A stretch of DNA of 64,000 nt. Origin: CALAED01 sp036555725. Its GTDB lineage: Bacteria; Actinomycetota; Actinomycetes; Streptosporangiales; Streptosporangiaceae. The stretch lies in contig DATBKU010000012.1 in assembly GCA_036555725.1 (NCBI GenBank), forward strand, positions 4,158-68,157. Reading direction: 5' to 3'. The first letter of the stretch is position 1, and every line of letters starts with the position of its first letter. Below the pieces are notes generated by a model. That model made no database searches. It had not been told where the DNA came from and saw only the letters and a program-made list of their open reading frames with translations. The position numbers were made by a program, and so were the translations under genes. Shown here piece by piece: positions 17,082 through 25,753 of the stretch.

Positions 17082-17975
17082 ATGAGCGAAATCCTCGCCC
17101 GGACCTTCGAAGCCACTCGCCGCTATGGCGAGGTGACGGCTCTCGACCAGGTCTCCGTGAATGTGCATGCGGGTGAAATCGTCGGCCTACTTGGCCCAAA
17201 CGGCGCCGGCAAGAGCACTCTCATCAACTTGCTCGTCGGGCTGCGCCGGCCGACCGCCGGGCGAGTCGAATTGTTCGGCGGCGATCCGCGTAACCCCGCT
17301 AGTCGGCGCGCGATCGGGGTAACGCCCCAAGAGACCGGGCTGCCGACGACACTCCGCGTGGGGGAGTGCTGCGAGTACGTCGCCGCGCATTTTCCCGACC
17401 CGATGGACACGTCCGAACTGCTGAAGCGGTTCGGCCTCGAGGACCTCCAGAAGCGCCAGACCGGGGGTCTTTCCGGTGGGCAGAAGCGTCGCCTGGCCGT
17501 GGCCTTGGCGTTCATCGGCCGACCACGGATGGTATTCCTGGACGAGCCGACCACAGGCCTGGATGTCGAGGCACGGCACGCACTGTGGCAGGGCATCAGG
17601 GAATTCCACATCGAGGGCGGCACGGTGTTGCTCACCAGCCATTACCTCGAGGAGATCGACGCGCTGGCCCGCCGCGTGATCGTATTGGGCGGCGGCCGGG
17701 TCCTCACCGACGACACCGTCGAATCGGTACGGCAAATGGCGGGGGTCCGGCGGGTCAGCCTGGTGCTGGAGGAGGTTCCGCCACTGGCCGGCCTGGTCGG
17801 TGTGGAGCGTGCGGACGGCCGCACTCACCTGCTGACGACAGACGCCGATCAGCTCATCCGGGATCTGGTCAGGGCCAAGGTGGCCTTCTCGGATCTGGAA
17901 ATCCGGCCCAGTTCCCTGGAAGAGGCCTTTTTGTCTCTCACCACCGCGGTCGCCGACGACACCGTGAAGGTTTGA
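17082..17975 (+). CDS. ABC transporter ATP-binding protein (peptide exporter)
   Basis: 297 residues. Walker A LLGPNGAGKSTL near residue 40, Q-loop VTPQETG, signature LSGGQKRR, Walker B MVFLDEPTTGLD, switch His in LLTSHYLEE. It belongs to the CcmA/DrrA-like group that pairs with a separate membrane subunit, encoded next (28-nt gap). The start ATG at 17082 has GGGAG upstream. First gene of the rightward RiPP operon, so its likely job is export of the mature peptide and/or producer immunity. Confidence 0.93.
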   Translation: MSEILARTFEATRRYGEVTALDQVSVNVHAGEIVGLLGPNGAGKSTLINLLVGLRRPTAGRVELFGGDPRNPASRRAIGVTPQETGLPTTLRVGECCEYVAAHFPDPMDTSELLKRFGLEDLQKRQTGGLSGGQKRRLAVALAFIGRPRMVFLDEPTTGLDVEARHALWQGIREFHIEGGTVLLTSHYLEEIDALARRVIVLGGGRVLTDDTVESVRQMAGVRRVSLVLEEVPPLAGLVGVERADGRTHLLTTDADQLIRDLVRAKVAFSDLEIRPSSLEEAFLSLTTAVADDTVKV

Positions 17976-18003
17976 TCCGCCCCGAGCAGTACGGAGCCGA
18001 GGC

Positions 18004-18741
18004 ATGCAGCTCGTTCTCACTCACGCGAAGTATCAATTCCTGGAGACCGTTCGAATCCCGATCGCGGTTATCGGCAACGTGTTCTTCCCGGCTGCGGTCA
18101 TGGTTTTCTTCGTCGTGCCGTTCACCGGCGACGACCCCGCCGCCGCGACCCTCGCCACCGCCTCGGTCGTGACGTTCGCCCTGATGATGAGCTCGCTGTT
18201 CCAGTACGGCGTGGGCGTCGCGGAGGATCGAGCGCAGCCCTGGGACCCCTACACGCGGACGCTACCCGCGGGACCGTTGCCGCGGTTTGCCGGCCGGATC
18301 ATCACCGGGCTGGGCTTCATGGGGATATCGCTGGTGGCGGTGTTGGTCGTCGCCGCCGTGGCCACCGACGCCAGCATCGCGCCCACCCGGCTGGTCTTCG
18401 CGGTCGGTGCGCTCGTGGTCGCCACGGTGCCCTTCACGCTGATGGGGCTGGCGATCGGCTACGCGGTGCCGAGCAAGGCGGCGCTCGCGCTCGCGCAACT
18501 GCTGTTCTTCCCGCTCGCCTTCGGCGGAGGCCTGCTCGGCCCGCCCGGCGAAGGCCCTGGATTCGTCGAGGCGGTGGCCCCGTACCTGCCCACCCGCGGG
18601 GTCGCGGAACTGATGTGGGCGGCGGTCGGCGATTACCGGATCAACCGGGTGGCTCTCCTTATGCTCGGCGTATGGATCCTGGGCATGGGCATCCTGGCCA
18701 TCTGGGCGTATCGCAGGGACGAGGGTCGCCGCTTCTCGTGA
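18004..18741 (+). CDS. ABC transporter permease (ABC-2 type)
   Basis: 245 residues with about six hydrophobic segments (for example IAVIGNVFFPAAVMVFFVV, IITGLGFMGISLVAVLVVAA, LVFAVGALVVATVPFTLMGL, VALLMLGVWILGMGILAIWA). The ABC-2 pattern with a conserved hydrophilic loop before the fifth segment (PGEGPGFVEAVAPYLPTRGVAELM) is visible. It pairs with the preceding ATPase. The stop overlaps the start of the first M16 gene (GTGA). Confidence 0.9.
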   Translation: MQLVLTHAKYQFLETVRIPIAVIGNVFFPAAVMVFFVVPFTGDDPAAATLATASVVTFALMMSSLFQYGVGVAEDRAQPWDPYTRTLPAGPLPRFAGRIITGLGFMGISLVAVLVVAAVATDASIAPTRLVFAVGALVVATVPFTLMGLAIGYAVPSKAALALAQLLFFPLAFGGGLLGPPGEGPGFVEAVAPYLPTRGVAELMWAAVGDYRINRVALLMLGVWILGMGILAIWAYRRDEGRRFS

Positions 18742-20012
18742 GCCGACCTGAGCAGCTTCGCGCACGCCTTCATTACCTGACGTTGGACAATGGGTTGCGG
18801 GTGGTGCTGTTCGAGGACCACGTGGCGCCGCTGGTCGCCGTCAACGTTTCGTACGGGGTCGGCTCACGCCACGAGCGGACAGGTCGTACCGGCTTGGCGC
18901 ACCTGTTCGAGCATCTGATGTTCCAGGGGTCGGCGCACGTGGCCGAAGGCGAGCACGCTGCGCTCATGACCGGCGCCGGCGGCCGGTTCAACGCCGCCAC
19001 GTCATTCGAGTGGACCGCCTGCTACGAGACGTTGCCGACCGGCCACCTCGAGCTGGCCCTGTGGCTGGAGGCCGACCGGATGGCGACCATGGCCGGCTCC
19101 CTCACCCAGGCCAAGCTCGATAACCAACGCGACGTGGTCAAGAACGAGCGTCGCCAGCGCTACGACACCATGCCGTACGGCACCGCGGCCGAGTCTCTGC
19201 ACGCCATGGGCTTTCCACCGGGACATCCGTACGCGCACCTGCCCATCGGGTCGATGGCCGATCTGGACGCCGCCACCCTCGATGACTGCAGAGACTTCTT
19301 CGCCACGCATTACGCGCCCGGCAATGCCGTACTGGCCATCGCCGGGGACATCGATCCCGAGCAGGCCGGCGACGCGGTGCGGCGATACTTCGGTCACCTA
19401 CGGCCCCGCACCGCGGCCGATCCGCCGCATGACGTCGCCGGGCCGATAGAGCGCACCGTCCGCGAGCAGGTCCGAGAGCGAGTCCCGGCCGCCGCATACT
19501 TTGTGCTTTTCCGCCTGCCCAGGGACGGCACCCAGGAGATCGAAGCCGCCGACCTGGCCGTGGACATCCTGGCCGCCGGCCGGAGCAGCCGGTTGCACGA
19601 CCGCCTGGTGCGGGGCCGGCTGGCCACCGACGTCCACTTCGCCGTCGACCGGTACGCGTGGGGCGCGTCGGTGGGGATGCTCAGCGTGCTCGCGGTGGAC
19701 GGTGTCGACCTCGCCGACATCGAGACCGCCGTCGCCGAGGAACTGCGCCTGCTGGCGGCGGACGGGCCTACCGCAGCGGAGCTGGAGCGCGTCCACGCCC
19801 AGGCCGAACGGCGGTTCCTCGATCGGACCGGCTCTGTCACCGGAATCGCCGACCGCCTGGCCAGGAACGCGACCCTGTTCGGCGACCCGGCTCGTACGTT
19901 CACAACCGTCGAGCGGGTTGCCGCCGTCACCGCCGAACAGGTCACGGCCACGGTCGCGGCCCGGCTGAGCACGGCGGGCCACGCCGTACTTACCTATGAG
20001 CCGATCTCATGA
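18738..20012 (+). CDS. M16-family zinc peptidase, catalytic subunit
   Basis: 424 residues from a GTG overlapping the permease stop. The inverted zinc motif HLFEH (HxxEH) near residue 55 in GLAHLFEHLMFQGS is intact, with the downstream Glu in the region ATSFEWTACYETLP. The partner gene overlaps by 4 nt and lacks the zinc motif, as in bipartite M16B peptidases (PqqF/L- and AlbE/F-like systems in RiPP clusters). Probable leader-peptide protease of the modified precursors. A longer upstream reading overlaps the permease and lacks homology. Confidence 0.92.
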   Translation: MSRPEQLRARLHYLTLDNGLRVVLFEDHVAPLVAVNVSYGVGSRHERTGRTGLAHLFEHLMFQGSAHVAEGEHAALMTGAGGRFNAATSFEWTACYETLPTGHLELALWLEADRMATMAGSLTQAKLDNQRDVVKNERRQRYDTMPYGTAAESLHAMGFPPGHPYAHLPIGSMADLDAATLDDCRDFFATHYAPGNAVLAIAGDIDPEQAGDAVRRYFGHLRPRTAADPPHDVAGPIERTVREQVRERVPAAAYFVLFRLPRDGTQEIEAADLAVDILAAGRSSRLHDRLVRGRLATDVHFAVDRYAWGASVGMLSVLAVDGVDLADIETAVAEELRLLAADGPTAAELERVHAQAERRFLDRTGSVTGIADRLARNATLFGDPARTFTTVERVAAVTAEQVTATVAARLSTAGHAVLTYEPIS

Positions 20013-21358
20013 CCGCGTTCCCGCCGCGCCCCGTTCCCTGGCCTCCGGCACCGTGGACGTTCCCCGCCGTGGAGACGACGGCGCACCCGAACGGCCTCAC
20101 CTTGGTCACCTGCGAGCTGCCCGGGCGTGGGCTGACGGCCGTACAACTGGTCATCGACGCCGGCGCCGGGCGAGAGCCGCCCGAGCTGGACGGCATCGCC
20201 ACGATCACCGCCCGGGCGCTGGTGGAGGCGGGTACGGACAAGCGCCCGGCGCGCAGTTTCGCGGCCGATCTGGAGCATGTGGGCGCGACGCTGCGGGCCC
20301 AGGTGAACGTGGCCGCCCTGCGTCTGGTACTCGACGCGCCGGCGAGCAGGCTCGCCACCGCGCTGGACCTACTGGCCGAAGCGGTCCACCAGCCCGCGTT
20401 CCCCGCGGCGGATGTGGACCGTCTGGTCGATGAGCGACTGGCGGAGATAAAGATCGAGGACGCCAACCCGCGCACGCGGGCCCGGCGCGAGCTACATGCC
20501 ATCGTGCTCGCGCCGGGCGAGCGTGCGGCGCGGCCGGTCGGCGGTGGCGCGCAGAGCGTCGCCGGCCTCGACGCGGCGACCGCCCGGGCGTACGCCACAG
20601 CCGCGATCGGGCCGGGCGCGGCGACCTGCGTGGTGGCCGGAGACCAGGCCGAAGCCGACATCGAGCGGCTGGTCGCCGATGCCTTCGCACGGTGGACCGG
20701 CATGCCGCCCGCGCCGGCGCCCGAACCGCCGCGTTTCGCCGACGGCCCGCGGCTGGTCATCGTGAACCGGCCGGGGGCGAAGCAGACCCGGCTGGCGCTG
20801 GGCCACGGGCTGCCCGGCCGCGAGCACGGCGACTGGGCCGGCCTGACCGTTGCCGCCCATGTGCTGGGCGGCGGCCTGACCTCCCGGCTCGACGCCGTAC
20901 TGCGCGAGCAGAAGGGCTACACGTACGGATTCCGCGCGGCCGCGCAGCCCATGCGGAGGGGCGGCATCCTGGTCCTCGAGGGGGCGGTGGCCAGTGCGGC
21001 GACCGCGGCTGCGCTGGCCGACGTGATATCCGAGACCGAGCGGCTGCGCACGGCCGGGGTCACCCCGGACGAATTCGCGGCGGCCATCCGGAAACTCGCG
21101 GACGGCGCGCCCGTACGGTGGGACACCGCCCGGGCGATCGCGTCGGAACTTGCCCGCTCGGTGGCCGGTGACCGGCCGGCCGATTATCCGGCCCGTCATC
21201 TCGCCGAGCTGAGATCGCTCGCGGTCGAGGACGTGGTCGACGTGATCACGCGGCGGCTGAACACGGCGGATCTCGGGATCGTCGCCGTAGGCGACGCAGA
21301 CCGGATTCACCGGCCGCTCGAACGGCTCGGTATCGCCCCGGTCGAAGTCGTGTCCTGA
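20009..21358 (+). CDS. M16-family peptidase, non-catalytic subunit
   Basis: 449 residues. At the position of HxxEH the sequence reads GIATITARALVEAGT, so zinc binding is lost. The C-terminal half keeps the substrate-holding Arg/Tyr region (GYTYGFRAAAQPMRRGG), typical of the non-catalytic partner. ATGA overlap with the preceding gene ensures equal synthesis. Together the two should form a clamshell heterodimer that trims leader peptides. Confidence 0.9.
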   Translation: MTAFPPRPVPWPPAPWTFPAVETTAHPNGLTLVTCELPGRGLTAVQLVIDAGAGREPPELDGIATITARALVEAGTDKRPARSFAADLEHVGATLRAQVNVAALRLVLDAPASRLATALDLLAEAVHQPAFPAADVDRLVDERLAEIKIEDANPRTRARRELHAIVLAPGERAARPVGGGAQSVAGLDAATARAYATAAIGPGAATCVVAGDQAEADIERLVADAFARWTGMPPAPAPEPPRFADGPRLVIVNRPGAKQTRLALGHGLPGREHGDWAGLTVAAHVLGGGLTSRLDAVLREQKGYTYGFRAAAQPMRRGGILVLEGAVASAATAAALADVISETERLRTAGVTPDEFAAAIRKLADGAPVRWDTARAIASELARSVAGDRPADYPARHLAELRSLAVEDVVDVITRRLNTADLGIVAVGDADRIHRPLERLGIAPVEVVS

Positions 21359-21475
21359 GTGCGGGTTGTCCAGCTTGGTTTCGCGGATCCGAGCCGTTGA
21401 AAAATCGGCGGTCATGGGGTGACAGGAGATTGATACCAAGTTGCCAGCGGCCCCTGTAAGGCTTGAGCCACAAAT

Positions 21476-21500
21476 CTTGATGTTGCTCGCATCAAGGAGG
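21476..21500 (+). promoter_or_regulatory. Hairpin overlapping the Shine-Dalgarno of the E1-like gene
   Basis: CTTGATG (21476-21482) and CATCAAG (21490-21496) form a 7-bp stem with a 7-nt loop; the right arm runs into AAGGAGG (21494-21500), the ribosome site for the GTG at 21511. The 152-nt gap 21359-21510 is the only sizeable one in the rightward operon, so a promoter or a translational control point is plausible here. Confidence 0.45.
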
Positions 21501-21510
21501 GCCGAAATCC

Positions 21511-23790
21511 GTGGACGCGACAACCATCACCAATAACGACGCGACCCTGTCAACGCCATCTCCGGCCGGCGGAGCATTGGCCGACGGTTTTCTTGAAGTC
21601 CGTCCCAGGCTCCGGCACGACGTTCTCTTCGCCGATATGGGAGACGGTGTACTGTTCCGGAACAGCGACACCGGATTCATCGTCAAAGGGCGCACCGCTT
21701 ATCGTTTCGTCACGATGCTCGCCCCGCATCTGACCGGCCGGCATACCGTCGCCGAACTCTGCGCGGGCCTGGGCGAGAGCCAGCGGGCGATGGTCACCGA
21801 TTTCGTTCGCACCCTGCTCGATCGCGAATTCGCCCGGGACAGCCGGCCGGGCCGCAGTGCCGAACTGCCGGAAAGTGTCCTCGCGCGTTTCCACCCGCAG
21901 GTGAACTACGTCGAGCACTATTCGGACGACGCGGCTTACCGCTTCGCCCGGTTCCGCGCCGCGAATGTGCTGATCCTCGGCAGCGGGCCGATCTCGACGG
22001 CGGCCGCGCGCAGCCTGCTGCGCAACGGGATGCGGGCCGTCCACGTCGCGGCGGCGGGCGTGGCGGACGCGCTCACGGCGGAGGCGGCGGCACTGCGCGC
22101 CGAGGGGTGCGAGGCCGAGGTTCGGCTCGCCGACCACGCCGTGGAGAATATCGCCGCGCCCGAGGCGGCGTCCTACGACATGGTCATCGCGCCGGTCGAG
22201 GACACCAGGGCCGCTGAAGTGCTGCGCTTGGGGTCGGTGCGGTCGAGCGCGGGTCCCGCTCTGCTCACCGCGGTGGTCGTCGGCGACCTGGCGGTCGTCG
22301 GTCCGCTGGTACGCGCCGGATCCGCTCCATGCTGGACCTGTGCGCTGCTCCGGCTCGGCGCCAACCTCGATCCGCGGGCGGTCGGCGCGCTGTGGCGCGA
22401 CATCGGCCTGCCGGGCCTGGCACCGGCCGCCGGCGTCCCGAGCACGCCCGTCTCGGCGATGCTCGGCAACATGCTGGGCTACGAGGTCTTCCGGGTGCTG
22501 ACCGAGTGCATGCCCGCCGAGACCGACGGCGCGGTCGTCGTACAGGACCTCAAGACCCTCGAGATCTCGCGTGAGCCGCTGCTGCCGCATCCGCTGTGCC
22601 CGGTGTGCGCGGAAGTCCAGGCGAATGCCCGGCCGATCATAAGGCCGGAGCAGGCAGACACCGCCCCGGCGGAGGCCGCCGCGGATGACGAGGATCACGA
22701 CCCGGACCGGCTCCGTGCGGAACTGGAGCGGCACCTCGACCTGGTCGGAGCACACGTGGGAGTGTTCACGCAGTTCGCTGACTCCTCGATCGACCAGTCA
22801 CCGCTGAAGCTGAGCCGCCTGCGGGTCGGACCGGCCGCGCACCTGGGCGCCGGCCCTCGCGTCATCGCGGCCGCCGATCTGCACTACCTGCCCCGGGCAC
22901 GAACCCGCGCGGTGCACGCGGCCGCCCTCGTCTACGCCGGCCAGGTCGCGTACGCGCGGGACGCGGTGATCGCGAACCGGCAGACGCTGACCGGCTCGGG
23001 CCGCGCGGTCATCGCATACGAGCGGCTGCTGACGTGGAGCGGACGCGCCGTCGAGGGACGTCCGGCCGAGCCGTGGCTCACCGCCACCTCCCTGCTCTCC
23101 GGCCAGGAGCATTACGTTCCTGTCGCCGCCGTCCATCCCTTCTCCGCGGCCAACGCGGACTTCGTCAGCGAACCCTCGGCCGCGGGCAACGGCGTCGGAG
23201 CCACCGTGCCGGAGGCGATCCGGACCGGAGTCCTTTCCGCCCTGGCCTACGAGGCCCTGTGTGAGGCCGCGGCCGGCCGTACAGTGGGCCGCCCGATCCA
23301 GGTCTCGGCCCCCGAACACGGCTCGGAACTCGACTTCCTCATCCGGACCGCGAAGAACATGGAGTTGCCGGTCGAACTCGTCGATATTGCACCGCGCGGA
23401 CCTGCTCACCTGGTGCTCGCCCGGGTTGTGGCCGCAAACGCCGCCGCCGCCCAAGACCGCGTGTCCTGGGCGATGGGAGCCGAACTGTCCCGTTCCGCCG
23501 CGGTGATCGCCGCGCTGCGCGATCTCCTCGCGGAAGAGCAGCTACGGCGAGAGCTCGGCCCGGACACGACGATCGACTTCGGCGATCCGCTGCTTCCCCA
23601 GCTCGATGTCCGGGCGATTCAGTGCGCCGGGACGGACGAGGTACGGCCGGACGCGCGTGTCCCAGACCTATTCGACGACATCCGCGTACGCGGCCGCGAC
23701 GCGCTCGTGGTCGCCACGACAACGCCTGACCTATCCGAGTCGGGTGGGGTCGTGACCGTACGCGTCCTGCTGGCGACCTGTCAGGAGTAG
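21511..23790 (+). CDS. E1-like TOMM leader-binding protein with C-terminal degenerate YcaO domain
   Basis: 759 residues, GTG start with AAGGAGG. About residues 25-130 look like a winged RRE leader-binding domain (FRNSDTGFIVKGRTAYRFVTML). Residues about 150-370 are an E1/ThiF-like fold with NVLILGSGPISTAAA and the zinc pairs PCWTCALLRL and LCPVCAEVQ. The C-terminal half (about 400-759) aligns in layout with YcaO (GNGVGATVPEAIRTGVLSAL) but lacks the ExxER acidic motifs seen in its neighbours. It should recruit precursor leaders and present them to the true YcaO proteins. Followed 5 nt later by the second YcaO gene. Confidence 0.85.
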   Translation: MDATTITNNDATLSTPSPAGGALADGFLEVRPRLRHDVLFADMGDGVLFRNSDTGFIVKGRTAYRFVTMLAPHLTGRHTVAELCAGLGESQRAMVTDFVRTLLDREFARDSRPGRSAELPESVLARFHPQVNYVEHYSDDAAYRFARFRAANVLILGSGPISTAAARSLLRNGMRAVHVAAAGVADALTAEAAALRAEGCEAEVRLADHAVENIAAPEAASYDMVIAPVEDTRAAEVLRLGSVRSSAGPALLTAVVVGDLAVVGPLVRAGSAPCWTCALLRLGANLDPRAVGALWRDIGLPGLAPAAGVPSTPVSAMLGNMLGYEVFRVLTECMPAETDGAVVVQDLKTLEISREPLLPHPLCPVCAEVQANARPIIRPEQADTAPAEAAADDEDHDPDRLRAELERHLDLVGAHVGVFTQFADSSIDQSPLKLSRLRVGPAAHLGAGPRVIAAADLHYLPRARTRAVHAAALVYAGQVAYARDAVIANRQTLTGSGRAVIAYERLLTWSGRAVEGRPAEPWLTATSLLSGQEHYVPVAAVHPFSAANADFVSEPSAAGNGVGATVPEAIRTGVLSALAYEALCEAAAGRTVGRPIQVSAPEHGSELDFLIRTAKNMELPVELVDIAPRGPAHLVLARVVAANAAAAQDRVSWAMGAELSRSAAVIAALRDLLAEEQLRRELGPDTTIDFGDPLLPQLDVRAIQCAGTDEVRPDARVPDLFDDIRVRGRDALVVATTTPDLSESGGVVTVRVLLATCQE

Positions 23791-23795
23791 TCGCC

Positions 23796-25727
23796 ATGCC
23801 GGTGACCGAGGACCACCCGGCCTGGCTTCCGCTGGAGAAGTCCCGGCTGCGGGTGGAGGGCTTTCTCCGCGATCGTGGCGCCATTGACGGCCCGGCGATT
23901 CGGGTCATGCTGCTGGGCGTCAAGGACGTGCTCGCGGTGGCCCCGCCTGATTCGGATCTTCGCGACGTGGTGCCGATCCACCTCCATGACAACATCGCCA
24001 TCGTCGGGCCGATGACCTCGGCGTCGGGCAGCAGTCCGGCCCGTCCCTGCTTCCACTGCCTGGCCCGCCGCTGGCAGCTGCTCCGCTCCAAAGACGAACG
24101 GGATGTCCTCGAATTCGGCGCGCCGGTCCGGGCCGTCGAGGAGACGCCCTTCCTCGCCGAGTTTCCGCTCGAGGTCATCTGGCGGCTGGCTCAGCACGTC
24201 GCGTCCGCCCGGCCGGTCGACACGTCCGGCCACCCCTACGTGTTCGAAGTGCGACTGGACACCCTGCGCGTGCGGCGATACCCCCTGCTGGCGGACTCCG
24301 ACTGCCCGCTCTGCCACGTCAAACCAGCGGACGACCCCGGCGCGGTCGTCACCACGCTCTCGTCGCGGCGCAAACCGGCGCCGGACTCGTTTCGGTTGAA
24401 GGAAGCCCGGGATTACGACATCTCCGTGGCGGCATATGTCAATCCGGTCTGCGGAGCGCTCGGGCTACAGGCACGCCACCGGCTGGAGTGCACCACCACC
24501 GCGCCGACCATCGGCCACCTCGCCGTGCGCGGCGACGGCTATATGCACAACTCCTTCTGGGGCGGCCACGCGTACAACTACGACGACAGCGTGGTGCTCG
24601 GCATCCTGGAAGGGCTGGAGCGGCACGCCGGAATGCGGCCGCGCCGAGTGGCCACCGCCGTGGTCGACACGTACGAGAACCTGGCCGCCGAGGCCCTCGA
24701 CCCCGCGGAGTGCGGTGTCTATACCGACGAGTTCTATGCGGGCAACCCGTACTACGTCAGGTACACGCCGCAGCTGAAGATCCCGTGGGTGTGGGGCTAC
24801 TCCCTGCGCGACAAGCGTCCCCTTCTCGTCCCCGAGAACATGACGTACTACCACGTCAACCGCTCGCTCAATAAATTCCTGCAGGAGTGCTCGAACGGCT
24901 GCGCCGTCGGCAGCTGCATAGAGGAGGCCATTTTCTTCGGCCTGCTCGAACTCATCGAACGCGACGCATTCGTGATCAGTTGGTACGGCAAGGCGAGCCT
25001 GCCGGAGATCGACCCGGAGTCCTGCGCCAGCACGGCCACCCGGATCATGGTCGACAGAATCGCTCTGTACGGCTACGACGTGCGGCTTTTCGACACTCGC
25101 ATCGAGTTCCCCGTTCCGGTTGTCACGGCGGTGGGCGTGCGCCGCAATGGTGGGCCAGGCACCCTGTGCGTCGGGGCCGGGACGAACCTGGACCCGGAAA
25201 GCGCGGTACGCGCGGCGCTCGGCGAGATAGCCAATACCATTCCGGGCTTCGACGTCCACTCGGCCCGGGAGACCGACGAACTCCGCGAGATGGCCGGCGA
25301 CTTCGATCTCGTCACCGCCTTGGACGACCACCCACGCCTGTTCGGCCTTCCCGAGATGGCCCGGCACGCGGATTTCCTCCTTGCCGGGCCGGCCCCGCGA
25401 AAGCCGATGGACGACATCTACCGCGACTGGAACCAGCGCAGGCCGCGCGGTCAGGAGCTATTGAACGATCTTCAATTCTGTCTCGATCGGGTCATCGCCG
25501 CCGGCTTCGACGTCATCGTCGTCGACCAGACCTCCCCCGAGCAGATGGATGCCGGGGTGCGCGGCGCCTGCGTCATCGTGCCCGGTCTCATCCCCGTCGA
25601 TTTCGGCTGGGGCCGTCAGCGGGCGCTGCACATGCCCAGGCTGCGCAGCGCGTTCCGGCGGGCCGGATGGCGATCAACCGACCTCGATGACACCGAGCTA
25701 AATCGAGTTCCGCACCCGTTCCCGTGA
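23796..25727 (+). CDS. YcaO-domain azoline cyclodehydratase, copy 2
   Basis: 643 residues, paralogous over its whole length to the protein at 13366-15333. It has the N-terminal zinc pairs PCFHCLARRW and DCPLCHVK, then the YcaO domain with ILEGLERHAG, GSCIEEAIFFGLLELIERDAF and AVRAALGEIAN, and the same PHPFP tail (PxPxP). RBS AGGAG lies inside the preceding gene. Expected reaction: ATP-dependent cyclodehydration of Cys/Ser/Thr to azolines, with the E1-like protein as partner. Why two copies are kept is discussed in the findings. Confidence 0.93.
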   Translation: MPVTEDHPAWLPLEKSRLRVEGFLRDRGAIDGPAIRVMLLGVKDVLAVAPPDSDLRDVVPIHLHDNIAIVGPMTSASGSSPARPCFHCLARRWQLLRSKDERDVLEFGAPVRAVEETPFLAEFPLEVIWRLAQHVASARPVDTSGHPYVFEVRLDTLRVRRYPLLADSDCPLCHVKPADDPGAVVTTLSSRRKPAPDSFRLKEARDYDISVAAYVNPVCGALGLQARHRLECTTTAPTIGHLAVRGDGYMHNSFWGGHAYNYDDSVVLGILEGLERHAGMRPRRVATAVVDTYENLAAEALDPAECGVYTDEFYAGNPYYVRYTPQLKIPWVWGYSLRDKRPLLVPENMTYYHVNRSLNKFLQECSNGCAVGSCIEEAIFFGLLELIERDAFVISWYGKASLPEIDPESCASTATRIMVDRIALYGYDVRLFDTRIEFPVPVVTAVGVRRNGGPGTLCVGAGTNLDPESAVRAALGEIANTIPGFDVHSARETDELREMAGDFDLVTALDDHPRLFGLPEMARHADFLLAGPAPRKPMDDIYRDWNQRRPRGQELLNDLQFCLDRVIAAGFDVIVVDQTSPEQMDAGVRGACVIVPGLIPVDFGWGRQRALHMPRLRSAFRRAGWRSTDLDDTELNRVPHPFP

Positions 25728-25753
25728 CCGGGTCAGTCGAAAAGAGGCCACCG

